Counted from the first letter of the stretch, positions 45,101 to 57,176 are shown. The stretch: 64,000 bases of DNA from Siderastrea siderea (GCA_964030785.1 OZ034975.1:3490855-3554854), one strand, 5' to 3'. Notes: generated by a model from the sequence alone, not told the origin. Program-made: numbers and translations.

Positions 45101-45713
45101 ATACCCAAGATGCTTTGCTGGTATACTGCATCCGCTGGCAAAACACTACCGCGGGCTCTTCAGTTTACACGTGGAGCGACCGTCGAAGGACAAAGCAAAG
45201 GTAAAATCTGAGTGTAATTATACTTTAATATATGTACCTAGAATATGATTTATTCATGAAAGTGACGCATGTTTCTTTAGAGGTTTTATTGTGTAATATC
45301 TCCAACGCATCGAATGCTCTTAAACTCGGATAAAACGGACACAAACAATCGCAAATCACTTGTGAACTCGATCTCTTTGCCACAATAAGCTGAAATTTAA
45401 TAAGCTTACCGCGAATATAGAAAACAAAATTCTTTCGGATAACGACGGATTTTCTAAGAATACTACTAGAGAAAAAAAAGAAAGTATACGATTGATTGTT
45501 TATATTTGGAGCAGGGGAGGGAAATGCTTACTGTAAAGAGTAGGGTAGATTTTGTTGGTGTAAAATACTGGGATTCAGTTATTGTTCAATTGAAAACAGT
45601 TACCCTACTAGTGATTGAATGATAAATAATGGCCAAAATTTAATTGCTGATATAGCTACACAAAACAGAAGTATAAGTACACGAGTCCTTATATTATGCC
45701 ATGGCTCCTGATT

Positions 45714-46089
45714 GTACATCAGTCAATTCCATCTTTTGTACCCATGCCCCCCTCCCCTGGCTACCCATGGCATTCATTTCTTTTTTAATGAATTGGACAA
45801 AGATGTGGGCACTGATATGCCATCCAGATGCCCTGAGGTGTTATTGTCATTTAAACAATAGTTGATTCTGATTCTCTTCTTGCACCAGCTTTGTTGAATG
45901 CGTATCTGAAACCTTGTCACGGACGAACGCAGTGCACACAGTTTTGAAACTACTAAGTGGGTTTTCCTGGGGCAAACAATTTCCCCACCACAAGGACAGA
46001 GAAGGTGAAAAAATGCCCACTGGGGGGTGGGGGGGGGGCATTTGTTGTCCAAGAGGGGAAATGGGCATCAGGTGGAATTGACTGATGTA
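45714..46089 (+). mobile_element. MITE inside the giant element, TIR CATCAGTCAATTCCA
   Basis: TACATCAGTCAATTCCA at 45714 is mirrored by TGGAATTGACTGATGTA ending at 46089, with further complementarity inwards (catgcccccctcccct against aggggaaatgggcat). A TA target duplication would fit a Tc1/mariner-type origin. It lies just upstream of the HECT gene start. Confidence 0.65.
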
Positions 46090-46169
46090 ATATCATAAAA
46101 TTAAGATACAGAAAGAAAAGATGGCCTGTTGTTGGTGTTTTATAACCCTAGATTTCTTTCACATAGACC

Positions 46170-46816
46170 ATGGGTGACGAGGAAACAAAGAATTTGCTCA
46201 AGACATGTGCAGAGAATCTGCTGAACGCAGTTAGCCAGTTAGAAAATAGACCACAGGGATCGTCAAATGTGGCCCCAGTGGCATCTGCGGCACCTGTGGC
46301 ACCTCCAACAGTTGTCGAAGAACATAGAAGACTCTTTGGATATAGAGCACCCAACAACAGTCGTGCCAGCTCAAGCACTAAAGGTGGAAAGTAGCCGGCG
46401 CCTAAACGCCGCATGGTGACAACATCAACTGGGGAAAAACTTAGCATTCCTGTTAGAAATACCTGGACAAGGACATTCGTCTGTTTAGAAAAAAAAAATG
46501 CCACAACTCCCCCTTCAGCCTTTGAGAAGGTATCCATGGCTCTGGCTGGTCTGGAGGAAAAAAGCATTTGCTTTTCCAAAGGTGGAAACAGCCGACACGT
46601 ACATGAGAAAATTCTAGAGGCCTTTCCAATACTTGAAGAAGCTGGAGGGTATGAGATCCTACGAACCGGCGAAAGAGGCAACCGCCAACTTATGGTGGTA
46701 TGGATGCCACCTGGTGGGTACAATGTCCCCTACCTAAAAGCCACAATTGCATCTGCCAAGGGGTATATAAGGCCCCTACAGAAGGACCTGGTGTTTTCAC
46801 CTTCAGACCAGGAGTA
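46170..46816 (+). pseudogene. HECT gene, first coding exon with in-frame stop
   Basis: The ATG in accATGG follows a splice-acceptor-like ttctttcacatag. The frame reads MGDEETKNLLKTCAENLLNA, continues to TAG at codon 75 (46392-46394), then stays open in the same frame as PAPKRRM, NTWTRTFVCL, FPILEEAGGYEILR and YLKATIASAKGYIRPLQKDL. That downstream part is the recognisable family-conserved region, so the TAG is a nonsense change and not the true end. A TAA lies just before the donor CTGCAG|gtgggt, and the phase to exon 2 does not match, suggesting a small indel as well. Confidence 0.7.
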
Positions 46817-47134
46817 ACTGCAGGTGGGTGCATGTTCTCCTTAGAATTATGCAGTCATTAGTATCCCCTTTACATGACCCAGGCTGCTTAATAGGCTTTG
46901 TTAAAGTTTTCTTAAAACTACTAAACAAACGTAAAACGTGAAAAAGTGAAAGGGAAAAATTTCAATGGAAATGAATGAGTGAAAAATTAATGATAATAAA
47001 TAAGAGAAATTATTTATTAAAGAAAAAATAAATAAACCAATGAAGGAATGATAAAAACGAATGAGTTAACAGCACTATATGTCTAAAAGATGTCTAAAAT
47101 AATTAATCAAACCCTTTTTAAAGATCTCCATTAG

Positions 47135-47248
47135 CCCAAAAGTGACATGTGTAAACTGCCATTCCCAAGTTCCAATGGACTTGTTGAGAAAACATGAAGA
47201 GACATGTGCTGGAGGAAGCAGTACTAGTGGAGCTACTACCGCCTCCAG
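47135..47248 (+). CDS. HECT gene, zinc-finger exon
   Basis: The exon lies between ccattag and TCCAG|gtatta. It reads PKVTCVNCHSQVPMDLLRKH then EETCAGGSSTSG. C-x2-C-x10-H-x3-C is a small zinc finger of the kind found beside ubiquitin-binding modules. It joins in phase to 47866. Confidence 0.65.
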
Positions 47249-48210
47249 GTATTATCCTTTATATCTTATTGTATCCAAATTATATCTTCCTTAAGGTTTC
47301 TTTGAGGTCTGTTGTTACTGAATATCAAATGATACATTGCAGCACCCACCTCGTTTAAATGCATAGTTGGGTAATGTACAGGCCAAGGCTGTGCTCTTAG
47401 AAAAATTACAAAGAGCCCAAAGGTTCCAAACTATGAGATCCAAGGTGCCCTATAATTCTATAATCCTTAACAAAAGTGCTGATTTTGGTGAAAAAAAAAA
47501 TATATATATTGTCTTAACCTCCCCCTCCACAGCCCTGATAGAATGTAAATTTTTTATTTTATTCAACAGCTCCTGAACATTCCAACATTGCTTTTGGGCT
47601 AAGGGGATTTGAGAAATTTAACATTCAATAACTTCACACATCGAAAAATGTGTAGCTGGCACTTTCTTGTTATTCCCCTACTATTTTCTCTGTTCTTGTG
47701 GTTCCATGTTATTTAAAGTTAAAAGTTTTTAATCTTGTTTGATTTTAATTTTTCATTGTCTCTGACTACCTAGCTACCCTTTACCAAACCACTTTGATTT
47801 ATCCAGCAGTATTAATATTATGGTCATTCTGCATTATATGTAGATATTAAGTATTTTTTTTTTAGAGAGACAGATCAGTCAGGGCCAGAAGTTGTCAACA
47901 TTGACATTACAGACACTCCACAGAATGATGGTATGTTTACCTTTTTATGTGAGTTTTGCCTCATTGTTAGGTTGGAAAGCATTTTTTTTGGCATTTTGTT
48001 TTCGAAGTAATGCTTTTGTTTGGTTGGAGAACTACATGTACCTTGGTTTTTTTCAATCAATTCAGAAAGGTTTCCATCTATTTGACTGAACAATATTCTC
48101 AACCTAACAATTAAATGTGTATTGAAGTGCAAAGTGTCGTCCTTTTTATTGCTATAGCAACTGAAGTACATATAACTGATTAAGCATTTCAACATATTCT
48201 TGTCTTTCAG

Positions 48211-48330
48211 GAAAATTTAAAGAGCTGCAAGTCCTTTTCCCAAATGTACCTGATCACACTGTTAGTGCTGCGCTTCAAGTTTCTTCTGGGGATGTAAATG
48301 AGGCAGCCAACACCCTCCTGATGGCGGAAA
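48211..48330 (+). CDS. HECT gene, CUE-domain exon
   Basis: The exon follows tgtctttcag and ends GCGGAAA|gtaata. It reads KFKELQVLFPNVPDHTVSAA then LQVSSGDVNEAANTLLMAE. The FP motif and the di-leucine end are the ubiquitin-binding residues of CUE domains, and the length (about 40 residues) is standard. It would let the ligase bind ubiquitin or ubiquitinated partners. Phase 1 on both sides matches its neighbours (47866-47930 and 48413-48445). Confidence 0.8.
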
Positions 48331-49399
48331 GTAATACTAAGTTTTAAACTTCCACTTTTTCCTCTGTTTATTTCTAATATTAATTCTTCTTTTTTTAATT
48401 TTATCTTGACAGGTGGTAACTCCACTGCAGGACTCTCACCACATGGTAAGTCATGACTGATTCTCAAAAATAATAACTTAATTGTCTGGACATTTGGAAA
48501 TAGTTATAATTGAAACATTTTGCCCAAGGTTTTATAGACATTCAGGCATGGTTTTATATACATTCAGACATTAAGGCAGTTATACTTATTTTTATTCAAA
48601 TGGGGTCAAAAATTAAAATATTGTCTGAAAAGCAATGGAATATGAAGAAAAAAATATTTTATATCAACACTACCCATCCCAGTGTTTTTAAATAACATTT
48701 TCATTGTGAGCCATATCCATGAGTCTATAATGAACCCGTAAGAGTGCAAATAATTTATTTAACAATTATTCCACAAGCGCATGTTGGATATGAGATGGTA
48801 GATAGCCAACAAGGCGCATACCGCCGAGTTGGCTATAATGATCTCACATCCAACAAGTGTAAGTGGAATAATTGTTTTATTAAAAACACCCAAAGAATTG
48901 CAATATTTGAGTTCCCCAGCTGTTTTCGTTGACGCATATCAGCTACCATATCTGTGCTCAATGGTATATGAGCTTATATACCATTGGCTGTCAACCAATC
49001 AAAACGCAGACATCGCAATATACCATTGCTAGTTCTTAATAATTATCTATATCTGGACATAAATATAACCTGTATTTCTCCTTTTTTGTGTACTGCCATT
49101 CAATGTTATGGCATCAACCTGTTGAGCACTACATGTATTGTTTATTAGATAGATTTCAGTGCATGCTGTTGCATACAAATTGTAGGTGTTAACAGACAAC
49201 ATGTACATGTATGACATCCATCTTTTGTTATAGAAAAAATATCACCTACAGTTTATTTACATTTCATGGCTACAAATTCAAGTCCTGAATTTTACTAAAT
49301 GTCTAGAAGTCGAGCCACCTTTTAAAGGGGTACTTCTCCTGTCACCCAGTGCAAGTAAAAATTCCTGTCATTCATGTGAATTTTGCTTTCATGTTCTAG

Positions 49400-49495
49400 C
49401 TGTCAGTGACTTTCCTTTTGATAATATTGATGGTGGTGATGACGATGATGACCTTTTGGTAAATATGCTGGCTGACAATGAACAGAAGACTGAAG
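49400..49495 (+). CDS. HECT gene, acidic linker exon
   Basis: The exon lies between atgttctag and ACTGAAG|gtgagg and encodes AVSDFPFDNIDGGDDDDDLL then VNMLADNEQKTE. It is phase 1 on both sides. The run of aspartates is a flexible linker between the CUE and HECT parts. The short exon 48413-48445 (SGNSTAGLSPH) precedes it. Confidence 0.65.
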
Positions 49496-50155
49496 GTGAG
49501 GACAAGGGTACAATTTATAAGTACATATACTGTATTTTGTGTTTTTTTTATTTAATCACATTAAACTGTTTTAAGTTGTTTTTTGGTAGTTACCGGTGTT
49601 ATATGTTAGTTGAGTGATGATTCTGTTGAAATAATATCCAGATTCATGAAAATCAGTTACAAAAAAGGAACAAGCACACTCTTAATGCTTTACTAGGCCT
49701 TCTTTATAAGTAGGAAAAATTTGTGGTGCTTTAATTTGACTTAAGTGATGCAATACCCAGAAGAAGCTAAGGGGGCTATAGCTACCAGATACAAAACCTG
49801 GGCACCAAATTCAACAAGGACATTAGAAGAATGAATTAAGCAGAGTGGGCATCAAAAATAGAATAATTCAAATTAAGGCAATTAAAAAATATGTAGTTCC
49901 ATCAATTTACCATCCCTCCCTGTGGAAGGTTTTTTTGTTAACACCCCTCCCCCTCTGCAAATTCCAATAATATTAAGCTTCATATATTTCCTTACAATTG
50001 TTGGTCTTTGAGAGCCCTCCTTTCCTTTTAACCTTTCTGCTGGGGCAGTATGGACATTTTCTGGAAACACACAGTAATATTAATATAGAAAAGAAAAAAT
50101 GCAGAAAAAAGGTTAAGTATCCAATACTATTTTCCATTTTCTTTTTGTCCGACAG

Positions 50156-50654
50156 ATAGCTCCTTAAAGTCAGTTCTAGCAAGGATCAACAATAAACTGA
50201 CAGGCCGACCACTTAAGGAAACAATTGATCCCACCGATATTTTAAGTGATGCAATGGCCATATATATAAGAACCCTCGTTTTGATGAGACATGCCCCCTA
50301 AGGATCACCTTCACTGATCAACCGGCCATAGACACAGGTGGACCACGAAGGGAGTTCTTTGGTCAAGTGTTTGCAGATCTTGCAGATTTCGACAAGAACT
50401 CCGGATTTTGCCAATTGTTTGAGGGTCCACCCACTCGACTGGTTCCTGTGTACAATGCCAGAATAGCCTTTTCTGGGCTCATGAAATGTGTTGGGCGGAT
50501 AATGGCACATGCTATAGCGCAATGTGAGATTGGCTTCCCGAGACTATCACCAGTGTGTTACTGGTATCTTATCAATCAAGATGTGTCAGAAGCTATATCG
50601 TATGCCAACATATCCGACGTTCGAGATATCACAGCAGCCGATTTCATCAGAAAG
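50156..50654 (+). pseudogene. HECT gene, N-lobe exon with AT-dinucleotide frameshift
   Basis: After ctttttgtccgacag the frame reads SSLKSVLARINNKLTGRPLK and DILSDAMAIY, then breaks at ccatatatataag (50258-50270). Two bases later the other frame continues as KNPRFDETCPLRITFTDQPA, DTGGPRREFFGQVF and CVGRIMAHAIAQCE, all standard HECT N-lobe sequence (Asp-x-Gly-Gly-x-x-Arg-Glu-Phe-Phe). One extra AT unit in the run explains the break. The donor is AGAAAG|gtaagc, phase 0. Confidence 0.8.
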
Positions 50655-51372
50655 GTAAGCCCAGACCCACTCTCAGGGCTCAAAATAAAGGCCGTAAAAC
50701 AGACAATGTCCGGTCAAAGTGACAATTTGTCCGGACAAAGTTACAGTTTGCCGATCATTTTGACCGGTCACGTACATGGCTTTAAAAATGACAACTGATG
50801 ACCAGAAAAATTAAATAAATAAATAACATTTTTGATACCAATTGAAGGCACGTACGTAAAAACGGCCCCTTGAGTTTCTGGCTAAATCAAACATTATCAA
50901 AACAGCTCCAAAATTCGCATGCAGGTTTGTTTACGAGTGCTAAACACTGTCCTGTGTTTCATTTCGCTGGTCTTTCCTTCGTTTTCGAAAAAAACACATG
51001 CAAAAAGACAAGGTTTTTGCTGGCCACGTCTTTGGAACTTTTCTTTCACAAACGATAAAAAAAGGAAACCTTTTGTTCCTCAAAACAATGAAACCAGCTA
51101 AAGTTTTAGGGTTACAGGTGTAGCCCTATCGCAAAAGCTAACCCCAAGGCCTAGGGTAAACTAGTATAAAGTGAAAACACCAGCTCGTTAAAGTGGGATC
51201 CACAGCGAACTTGTCACAGAAGTAAGGTGCTGTACTGGCTGCCAGTACAGGGAGGGGAGGGGGTGCACAACATTACCCTAGTACAAGTATATTCCTGTTT
51301 ATTATTAAACATCTGGTTTCAACCAATTTGATGGCTATATCACCATTTGATTGTTGATTTTCATTTTCCTAG

Positions 51373-52146
51373 ATAATTATGGCTGCAGACTCTGAGCAGA
51401 TAAACCTCATTAACGAAGATCCACAGTTTATTGACCTGCTGTCAGAGAGTGGGTGCACCACAAGTCTTACGGTAGGATTTGCTGCAAAAATGCCTAAACC
51501 AAGCACCTGACTTCAATGCTAATTGCTTCTTATAATTTAAAGAGTTCTCCAGCCTTGTTCTTTGATGCAATAAGAGAAGCACTCCGTATAACAAGTATAA
51601 AAAATGTGCTGTGTTATTCTTAGACTGGTGCTGTTACAATATAATTCCAGACATAATGCCCCTTCTCCCCCCCCCCCCCCCCCCTCCGGTGATCAATAAA
51701 GCTAACAAATAGAAGAGTGTTTAATGGAATATGAATGCACAGGTGGAAAAGAACCCACCAAAGGGGTATTTCAAACATGATATCCTTTACCTTAATATAA
51801 CCATTTCATTCTGCAATTGTGGTGCAATATACATGCATTTCCTAACAGCAATTTGTATTTCACATGCAGATGGCAAACAAGGATGAAATTGTACAGTTTA
51901 TCATGTGCCACTTTGTTCTCAACAAAAGAAAAGTGTTGTTGGATCATCTGCATGAGGGACTCAAGATTTTAGGTGTACTGGATGAAATGAAAGCTAGGCC
52001 AATGCTGTTGGAGCCATTCTTTGTTTATCATGAAGGTTCTGTAACGCCAGAGAGGTTGAGGGAAGTGCTCATCTTTCCCGATGCAGGTGAACACCAGGAT
52101 AAAAAAGACATGTTCATTCACTTCATTGAAGAGAGTAACAACACAG
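51373..52146 (+). CDS. HECT gene, two middle exons (51373-51471, 51870-52146)
   Basis: Exon 51373-51471 reads IIMAADSEQINLINEDPQFI and ends CTTACG|gtagga in phase 0. Exon 51870-52146 follows cacatgcag with MANKDEIVQFIMCHFVLNKR and ends AACACAG|gtacgc in phase 1. The second covers the part between the lobes (VTPERLREVLIFPDAGEHQD). Both are intact. The intron between them contains a long poly-C run near 51667. Confidence 0.7.
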
Positions 52147-52627
52147 GTACGCCTTCCCTATCCATTTTTTTTTCTCTGTAAGAGTTGTAAGTGCCCATCT
52201 GTTACTATTCTGACTGCTTACATAACAAGCGCATCATGGAATTAGATTTAAACCTTTCAAAATACAGCGTAAGTTCTTGCCTTTGGGTGTGCATTTTTTT
52301 TTCGGCTCGGCTTAAATTCCTTGTTTTTAACTCAACGACTGTCATTTTTGCATGCTTTCTGGTGGAGGAAGATTTTGTTGACCTGCTCTCCTCCCCTGGT
52401 GCCAGTCGACGGTGCTACCCTTATTGTCGACTGTATACCCTAGATGCCACAGTACATGTAACTCCTCCCATAACTAAATCTACCGTAATGGGGTATGCAG
52501 TGAGGATAAATCATTATACAAGATGGGTATCGTAAATAATTGCTTGGTGTATTGACTCATAAGAATGAAATCAGTTATATCATTGATTATTTTTTGATAA
52601 TGTCTTTATCTCATGATTTCTCTTTAG

Positions 52628-52842
52628 AGCTGCTACAATTACTCCGTTTCATAACAGGAGCCTGCACAGTGCCTTCGGCAGGAGGTATCACTGTAACTTT
52701 TGACGCAATGGATGATGCAATATTTGCATCCACATGTCTCCAGGCCCTAAAACTACCTCGGCACTTGGAGGATTACGAAACATTTAAAACAGGTCTAGTT
52801 GTAGCAATGGAGGATAAAAAGCCAAATTTTAATGTACCATGA
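52628..52842 (+). CDS. HECT gene, last exon with catalytic cysteine
   Basis: The exon follows gatttctctttag and ends in TGA. It reads ELLQLLRFITGACTVPSAGG then ITVTFDAMDDAIFASTCLQA and LKLPRHLEDYETF. The S-T-C-L-x-x-L-x-L-P motif is the HECT active site; the Cys codon is 52735-52737. The phase fits the preceding exon (G|AG). The 3' lobe is intact although upstream exons are broken. Confidence 0.8.
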
Positions 52843-53399
52843 GTCTTAGTTACTGTTACATATATTTGAAATATTCCAAGACTATTATTTGAATAGAAGT
52901 AAAAACAATCAAGTGTGACTTTCCCATTTAACTGGCTGATGCCATTTTCAGACTCTTGTCTTTTCGACTATCTTTGAGAAAACTAGATCCAGGGAAAAAT
53001 GACTTGCCTAAAATCACAATGTAGAAATGCAGCATCTCACAATACCACTTAACATACAAAATTAGCCGCATTCAGACTTTCAAACTTTTGTGTAAATGAT
53101 GTCATTGATCCCATAATCCAGTTCTCTCACTCCGAAATATTTGTCACTAATTTAACTCAGTTACAATTTTTATTCGCTTTTGAACTTTTGTCATGGTTCA
53201 CTGTATATGGTACATGTACAAGCAAAGTTTCTGGATATAAGTCATTTCTTGATCTAAAAAATTGAAATTTGTATATCAGTTGTTGAAGGAAGTTGACTAC
53301 TTTTAATCGCATTTTCAGATAAAGTAATTTTAAATTAATAGATGAAAGGAGTCATTTGTAGTTATAAAGTTATTAGTTTTAGTTTTAAAGTTGTAGTTT

Positions 53400-53760
53400 C
53401 AGTAGAAAAAACCAATAATATTTTCAAAGAAATGTTTATAATGTTTTGAGAGAAAAATACTTTTTAATCTAAAGCTGTCGATCATATCAATAATATTTTC
53501 AGAGAGATGTTTATAATATTTTAAGAAAAAAATACTTTTTAATCGAAAGCTGTCATATCAATAATATTTTCAGAGATGTTTATAATATTTTGATAGAAAA
53601 ATACTTTTTAATCTAAAGCTGTCGATCATATCAATAATATTTGCAGATATGTTTATAATATTTTTAGAAAAAAAATTCTTTTTAATCGAAAGCTGTCATA
53701 TCAATAATATTTTCAGAGAGATGTTTATAATATTTTAAGAGAAAAGTAATTTTTTTGAAA
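53400..53760 (+). repeat. Tandem repeat, five units of about 65-77 bp
   Basis: Units begin AATAATATTTTCA(A/G)AGA at about 53414, 53489, 53560, 53632 and 53700 and continue ATGTTTATAAT...AATACTTTTTAATC. The array lies between the 3' ends of the two convergent genes. Confidence 0.88.
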
Positions 53761-54135
53761 GTTATCAAATGATGGATAAATGTTAAATTATTGTCATAAT
53801 TGGACACAGTGTGTGTTATTGTTTCCTCTATATTATATATTGCATCATCGTTATAATTAATTTGACAAAGCCAGTGAATTCTTTGTTGATTCCAAACATG
53901 ACTTGTATTTTCGATTCAGAAATTTTCCAGGTACAGTTGTTATAGTTGCTGTTTCTAAGTACAGCCGAAGTACAGTTGAAGTTAATTTTTTGCAAAGGTT
54001 TGTACACTAGCCACTCAGCTTTGCTGGAATTGAGTGAAAAGTAGTAACACGGAGACATAAGTGGATATTTAAAAACCGTTACTGTGTTGGATTAAGTCAA
54101 TTAAAAAATTGAAAATATGATCAAGCCACGTTAAC

Positions 54136-56619
54136 TTATGATGCATTTACAACATGTGTGTTAACAAAAGTTACTGTTTCCATATAAATGTCAATCCCGG
54201 AAGATTCACTTTCTCTAAGTGGGTCAATGCTGTTGAGAAGTTCTTGATACTGCTCTGGAGATAGTGGGCACCCAGTTTCTGGCACCTCCACAATGGCCTC
54301 ATCCAAAGTTGCTTCCTGTGGAAGTGGGCCATCCCAGTCAATTCCATACTGCTCAAACTCCTCCTGGGATAAAAGAAAGATAAAATTTTAAGGGACTGGT
54401 CAATAAGTACCAGGGGAGGTGGGCTGGAGCAATTGGAAAAGTGGTGGCTTGAAAATTTGTGACCCACCCCTTCCTTCTGGCTCAAAACTGACTGACCCAC
54501 CCCTGATAGGGGGTTGAAGATTACATGACCCACCCCCTTTGCTCAAAAAATTCATTATTCTGTAAGGCATTGGAGGTTTTAGTTTAGATATCAGCTTTTA
54601 AAGTGTGATTCCCTACATACACCACCCTAATTTTCCCTGATGGACACTAAAACTACATAACCCACCCCTTTTCGAAGGCTCAAAAACTGATGACCCACCC
54701 CCTTTCTGCTACGGCCCACACCCCCCCCCCCCCTCTACTTATTGACCAGTCCCTAATGCCAAAGGTAAATTGAGATTAGGCAGTTTCCCTTTATTCTTCT
54801 TATCTAAAAAGATACAGAAAGGAGCCAAAAGGGTGATTGCTCATACGAATTTAATCCAATCATCAGAACTGGCTTCTTTTCAACTTCAGATTGGAAATAG
54901 CTTCACAAAATAATGTGAATTAAGGGTGGTCAAACTTTTTTAGAGTTAGATCATCTATCTATTCTTTTCATTAAAATGTAGCCAAGCTTTTTCTGATAAT
55001 GTTCATTTACTTGTTCAAAAACCAGGTTTATTTACATAAATGATCAAGATGTAGGCTGGTCAACATTCAAATCAAGCAGCTCTAAAAAGAAGGGAGGGTT
55101 TTTTTGTTTGTGGTCACATACATTGAGTACAAATTTGATTTAAAATTTCACTATGTTTACCTGAGAAGTAGGCTCATAAACATTACGTACAGCCACATGC
55201 TGGGAGCTCCTCAAGTTGAGAAGGCCAAGGATGTAAAGTTGCATAGGACTTCTACTGCCTGCTGTTCTTATCCTATGACGTACAAAACCTTCTTTCCATT
55301 TCTCTATGTGCCTGTTAATTCTTGGAACGTACACATAGTGTAAAGAAAATAAATGCTGTGGGTTTGATGGTTCCAATACACCATTATCTTCCAAGTGGTA
55401 GAATAAGTGGTAATAGATGTAAGAGACCCCATCATACAAATCACGCCACAACCTTTCTATTCTCTGGTTGTGAACACTGCGACCTGTGATCATGCTTCCT
55501 CTCCCTGGCCCCCTCTGAGGGTGTTGTAACATGTACAGTGAGACAGCAGTATTTTCACCGCCTTTGTCTGACCGCACTCTTGATGGCAATCCATATTCTT
55601 GTGTGGCTTTCAGAAAGGCATCTAGGACAGTTTCAGCCCGATTGTTGGTACTACATTTAAAAAAAACGGGGATTCTTGTGAATCCGTCTATTCCTCCATG
55701 GATTACCATTCTCCACCTAGAATTTAAAATTAAGTGTAATTTAATTATATGTTGTGCCTTTTAATACCAACAGATTTTTTTTTTTAAAAAAGTTTCTGTA
55801 TACGTATCACAGTTTGTTATTGGTAATAATAGGTAAACTTGAGTAGCTCTTGCACTACCCCCTCCCCTCCTGCCCCATACTCACACCCTAAAAAAAAATA
55901 TGAAGCACCACAAAAATTATGAAGACTCACCGAATTAGTTTGTGATTGCCATCAATATGCCATAGTGCTAAGGGCCCAAATACATTGTATTGTCTTCTGG
56001 GTGTTAAACGCAGCCACCTCACTGCCACTCCTTGGGGATCAACCCTTTGCATGGTTTCCCTGACACGTAGCTGTGCTGGTCTTAAACCATTAACACTGAG
56101 CTGAGAAATTACCCTGCGGTAACCTGCATTGGGAAACTCTCTTAGGACTTCTCTTACTTTATCCTCAAGCTCTTGATCAGATAGAACCACATTCTGACGA
56201 GCTGAAAGACCATACGTCTTCATTCGCCTAAAGATGGTACTTTGTGACACACCCAGTGCTTGGGAAATGTCAGGGACTGACAACTCGAAATTTAAGAAAT
56301 ACACGAGTTGATCATAGCTTATGTCCAAGGCAGGGCGTCCAGGCCGACCAGAATAAACAGCTCCTGTCACGAAGGGGGCATCGGTGTTGATCTCTTCGAC
56401 TCTTCGCAACTTTGAAATAGTGTCAGTAATTAAATGGTGAATGTCATCGTCAACAAGATTTACATCACAGAGTCGAAGCACATGAGATGCCAATTGTTCA
56501 AGTCTAAATACAGCAGCGTCTAATCCATCTGAGTCCAAATTCTCTAACTGTCTCAACAGATCCAATAATGTACCCCTCAACTGCACTCTTAATATTTCCT
56601 GTTCCTGTTCCTGTTCCAT
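54136..56619 (-). CDS. DDE integrase-like transposase of the giant element (intact, 490 aa)
   Basis: Three minus-strand exons (56619-55931, 55716-55161, 54363-54136) join in phase at CG|gtgagt...ctag|G and TCTCAG|gtaaac...cccag|GAG. The N-terminus (MEQEQEQE) is followed by a GRPGRP AT-hook-like motif, a helix-turn-helix (SVPDISQALGVSQSTIFRRM) and a second DNA-binding region (FPNAGYRRVISQLSVNGLRP) like that of IS3-family OrfB. The catalytic core reads GPLALWHIDGNHKLI, LPSRVRSDKGGEN and HNQRIERLWRD: putative triad D223, D280, E317. The acidic C-terminal exon has EEFEQYGIDWDGPLPQE. It has no stop or frameshift. It would cut and join the element's ends. Confidence 0.88.
54392..54753 (+). mobile_element. 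Harbinger-like MITE in transposase intron 2
   Basis: The inverted ends GGGACTGGTCAATAAGTA and TACTTATTGACCAGTCCC are flanked by TAA on both sides (54389-54391 and 54754-54756). A three-base TAA duplication and a GGG terminus fit PIF/Harbinger. The interior is made of gacccacccc-type repeats and a poly-C run. It sits in the intron, so the transposase frame is untouched. Confidence 0.85.
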
Positions 56620-57176
56620 TTCCTGTTTAAAGAGTTCATATTTGTTTTCATTACCACAAGGTTTCAGTTACAAGAACAAAAGTAAAGCCAACAATAATAC
56701 TCAATTTTGCCCTACAAAAACCCTGGCCATCTACACGTCAGGCCCCCATTGTTAACCCAAAATGTATATTCACTTTCCTTCCCCAGAGAGGGAGAATTCC
56801 CAAAAATTTGACAAGGCGGGGTGGACGAATCACTGAGACCCTGTACATGTTCCAGAGAAAAAATGTGAACTTGCGACCCTGTTCCAGACAAACATTGGAA
56901 ATATAGGTACCCTGTTCCAGACAATATGCATGATAGAAAAGATATATATATTTACATATAAAAAACACTCGAGAATACAAAGTGCTCACTTGACTTCGTC
57001 TGTGGCTTGAAGGTAAAGTCAGGTAGGCAAAAAAGCATGCCCTGTTGAGCAGCACATACCTGTCTAGGCCATAAATCAGAGTACCCCCCCCCCCCCCCAT
57101 TAGGCCAACCCATCCCCTTTTAGCCACTACACTTGTTATTTCCAGTCATTTATTGAAGGCTTACTCTAACTATCAG
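56620..57176. other. Transposase 5' flank
   Basis: Ahead of the start codon the minus strand has ctctttaaacag|GAAATGG, so the ATG may lie just inside a second exon with an untranslated leader upstream. The rest, up to the inner edge of the right inverted repeat, contains duplicated ggtaccctgttccagacaa words (56830-56930) and a poly-C run. No other coding sequence was seen. Confidence 0.4.

Larger units (their letters stand above)
43824..45488 (+). repeat. Giant element, left terminal inverted repeat
   Basis: This repeat is uninterrupted and matches the right one in reverse complement from the tip to about 45488, where similarity fades after gattttctaagaatactacta. One stretch (about 44690-44815) is much more diverged. 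It contains iteron-like words and a two-exon candidate reading frame pointing outwards. Confidence 0.92.
46170..52842 (+). pseudogene. CUE-HECT E3 ubiquitin ligase gene of the giant element (damaged)
   Basis: Ten exons can be traced: 46170-46816, 47135-47248, 47866-47930, 48211-48330, 48413-48445, 49400-49495, 50156-50654, 51373-51471, 51870-52146 and 52628-52842. Splice sites are canonical and phases agree from exon 2 onward. The product has a disordered N-terminus, a conserved region before a C-x2-C...H-x3-C zinc finger, a CUE domain, an acidic linker and a HECT domain with catalytic Cys. It would pass ubiquitin from an E2 to substrates. Similar proteins are often annotated as G2/M-phase-specific E3 ligase-like. 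This copy has a TAG at 46392, a TAA at 46815 and a two-base frameshift at about 50266, so it is probably inactive here. Confidence 0.8.

Noticed and set aside
46148..46723. 191-codon minus-strand open frame opposite the HECT first exon
   Set aside because: It is the antisense of a region whose plus-strand translation matches a known protein family.
52191..52535. Extra HECT exon containing EEDFVDLLSSPG
   Set aside because: The exons at 52146 and 52628 join in perfect phase and give continuous HECT sequence without it.
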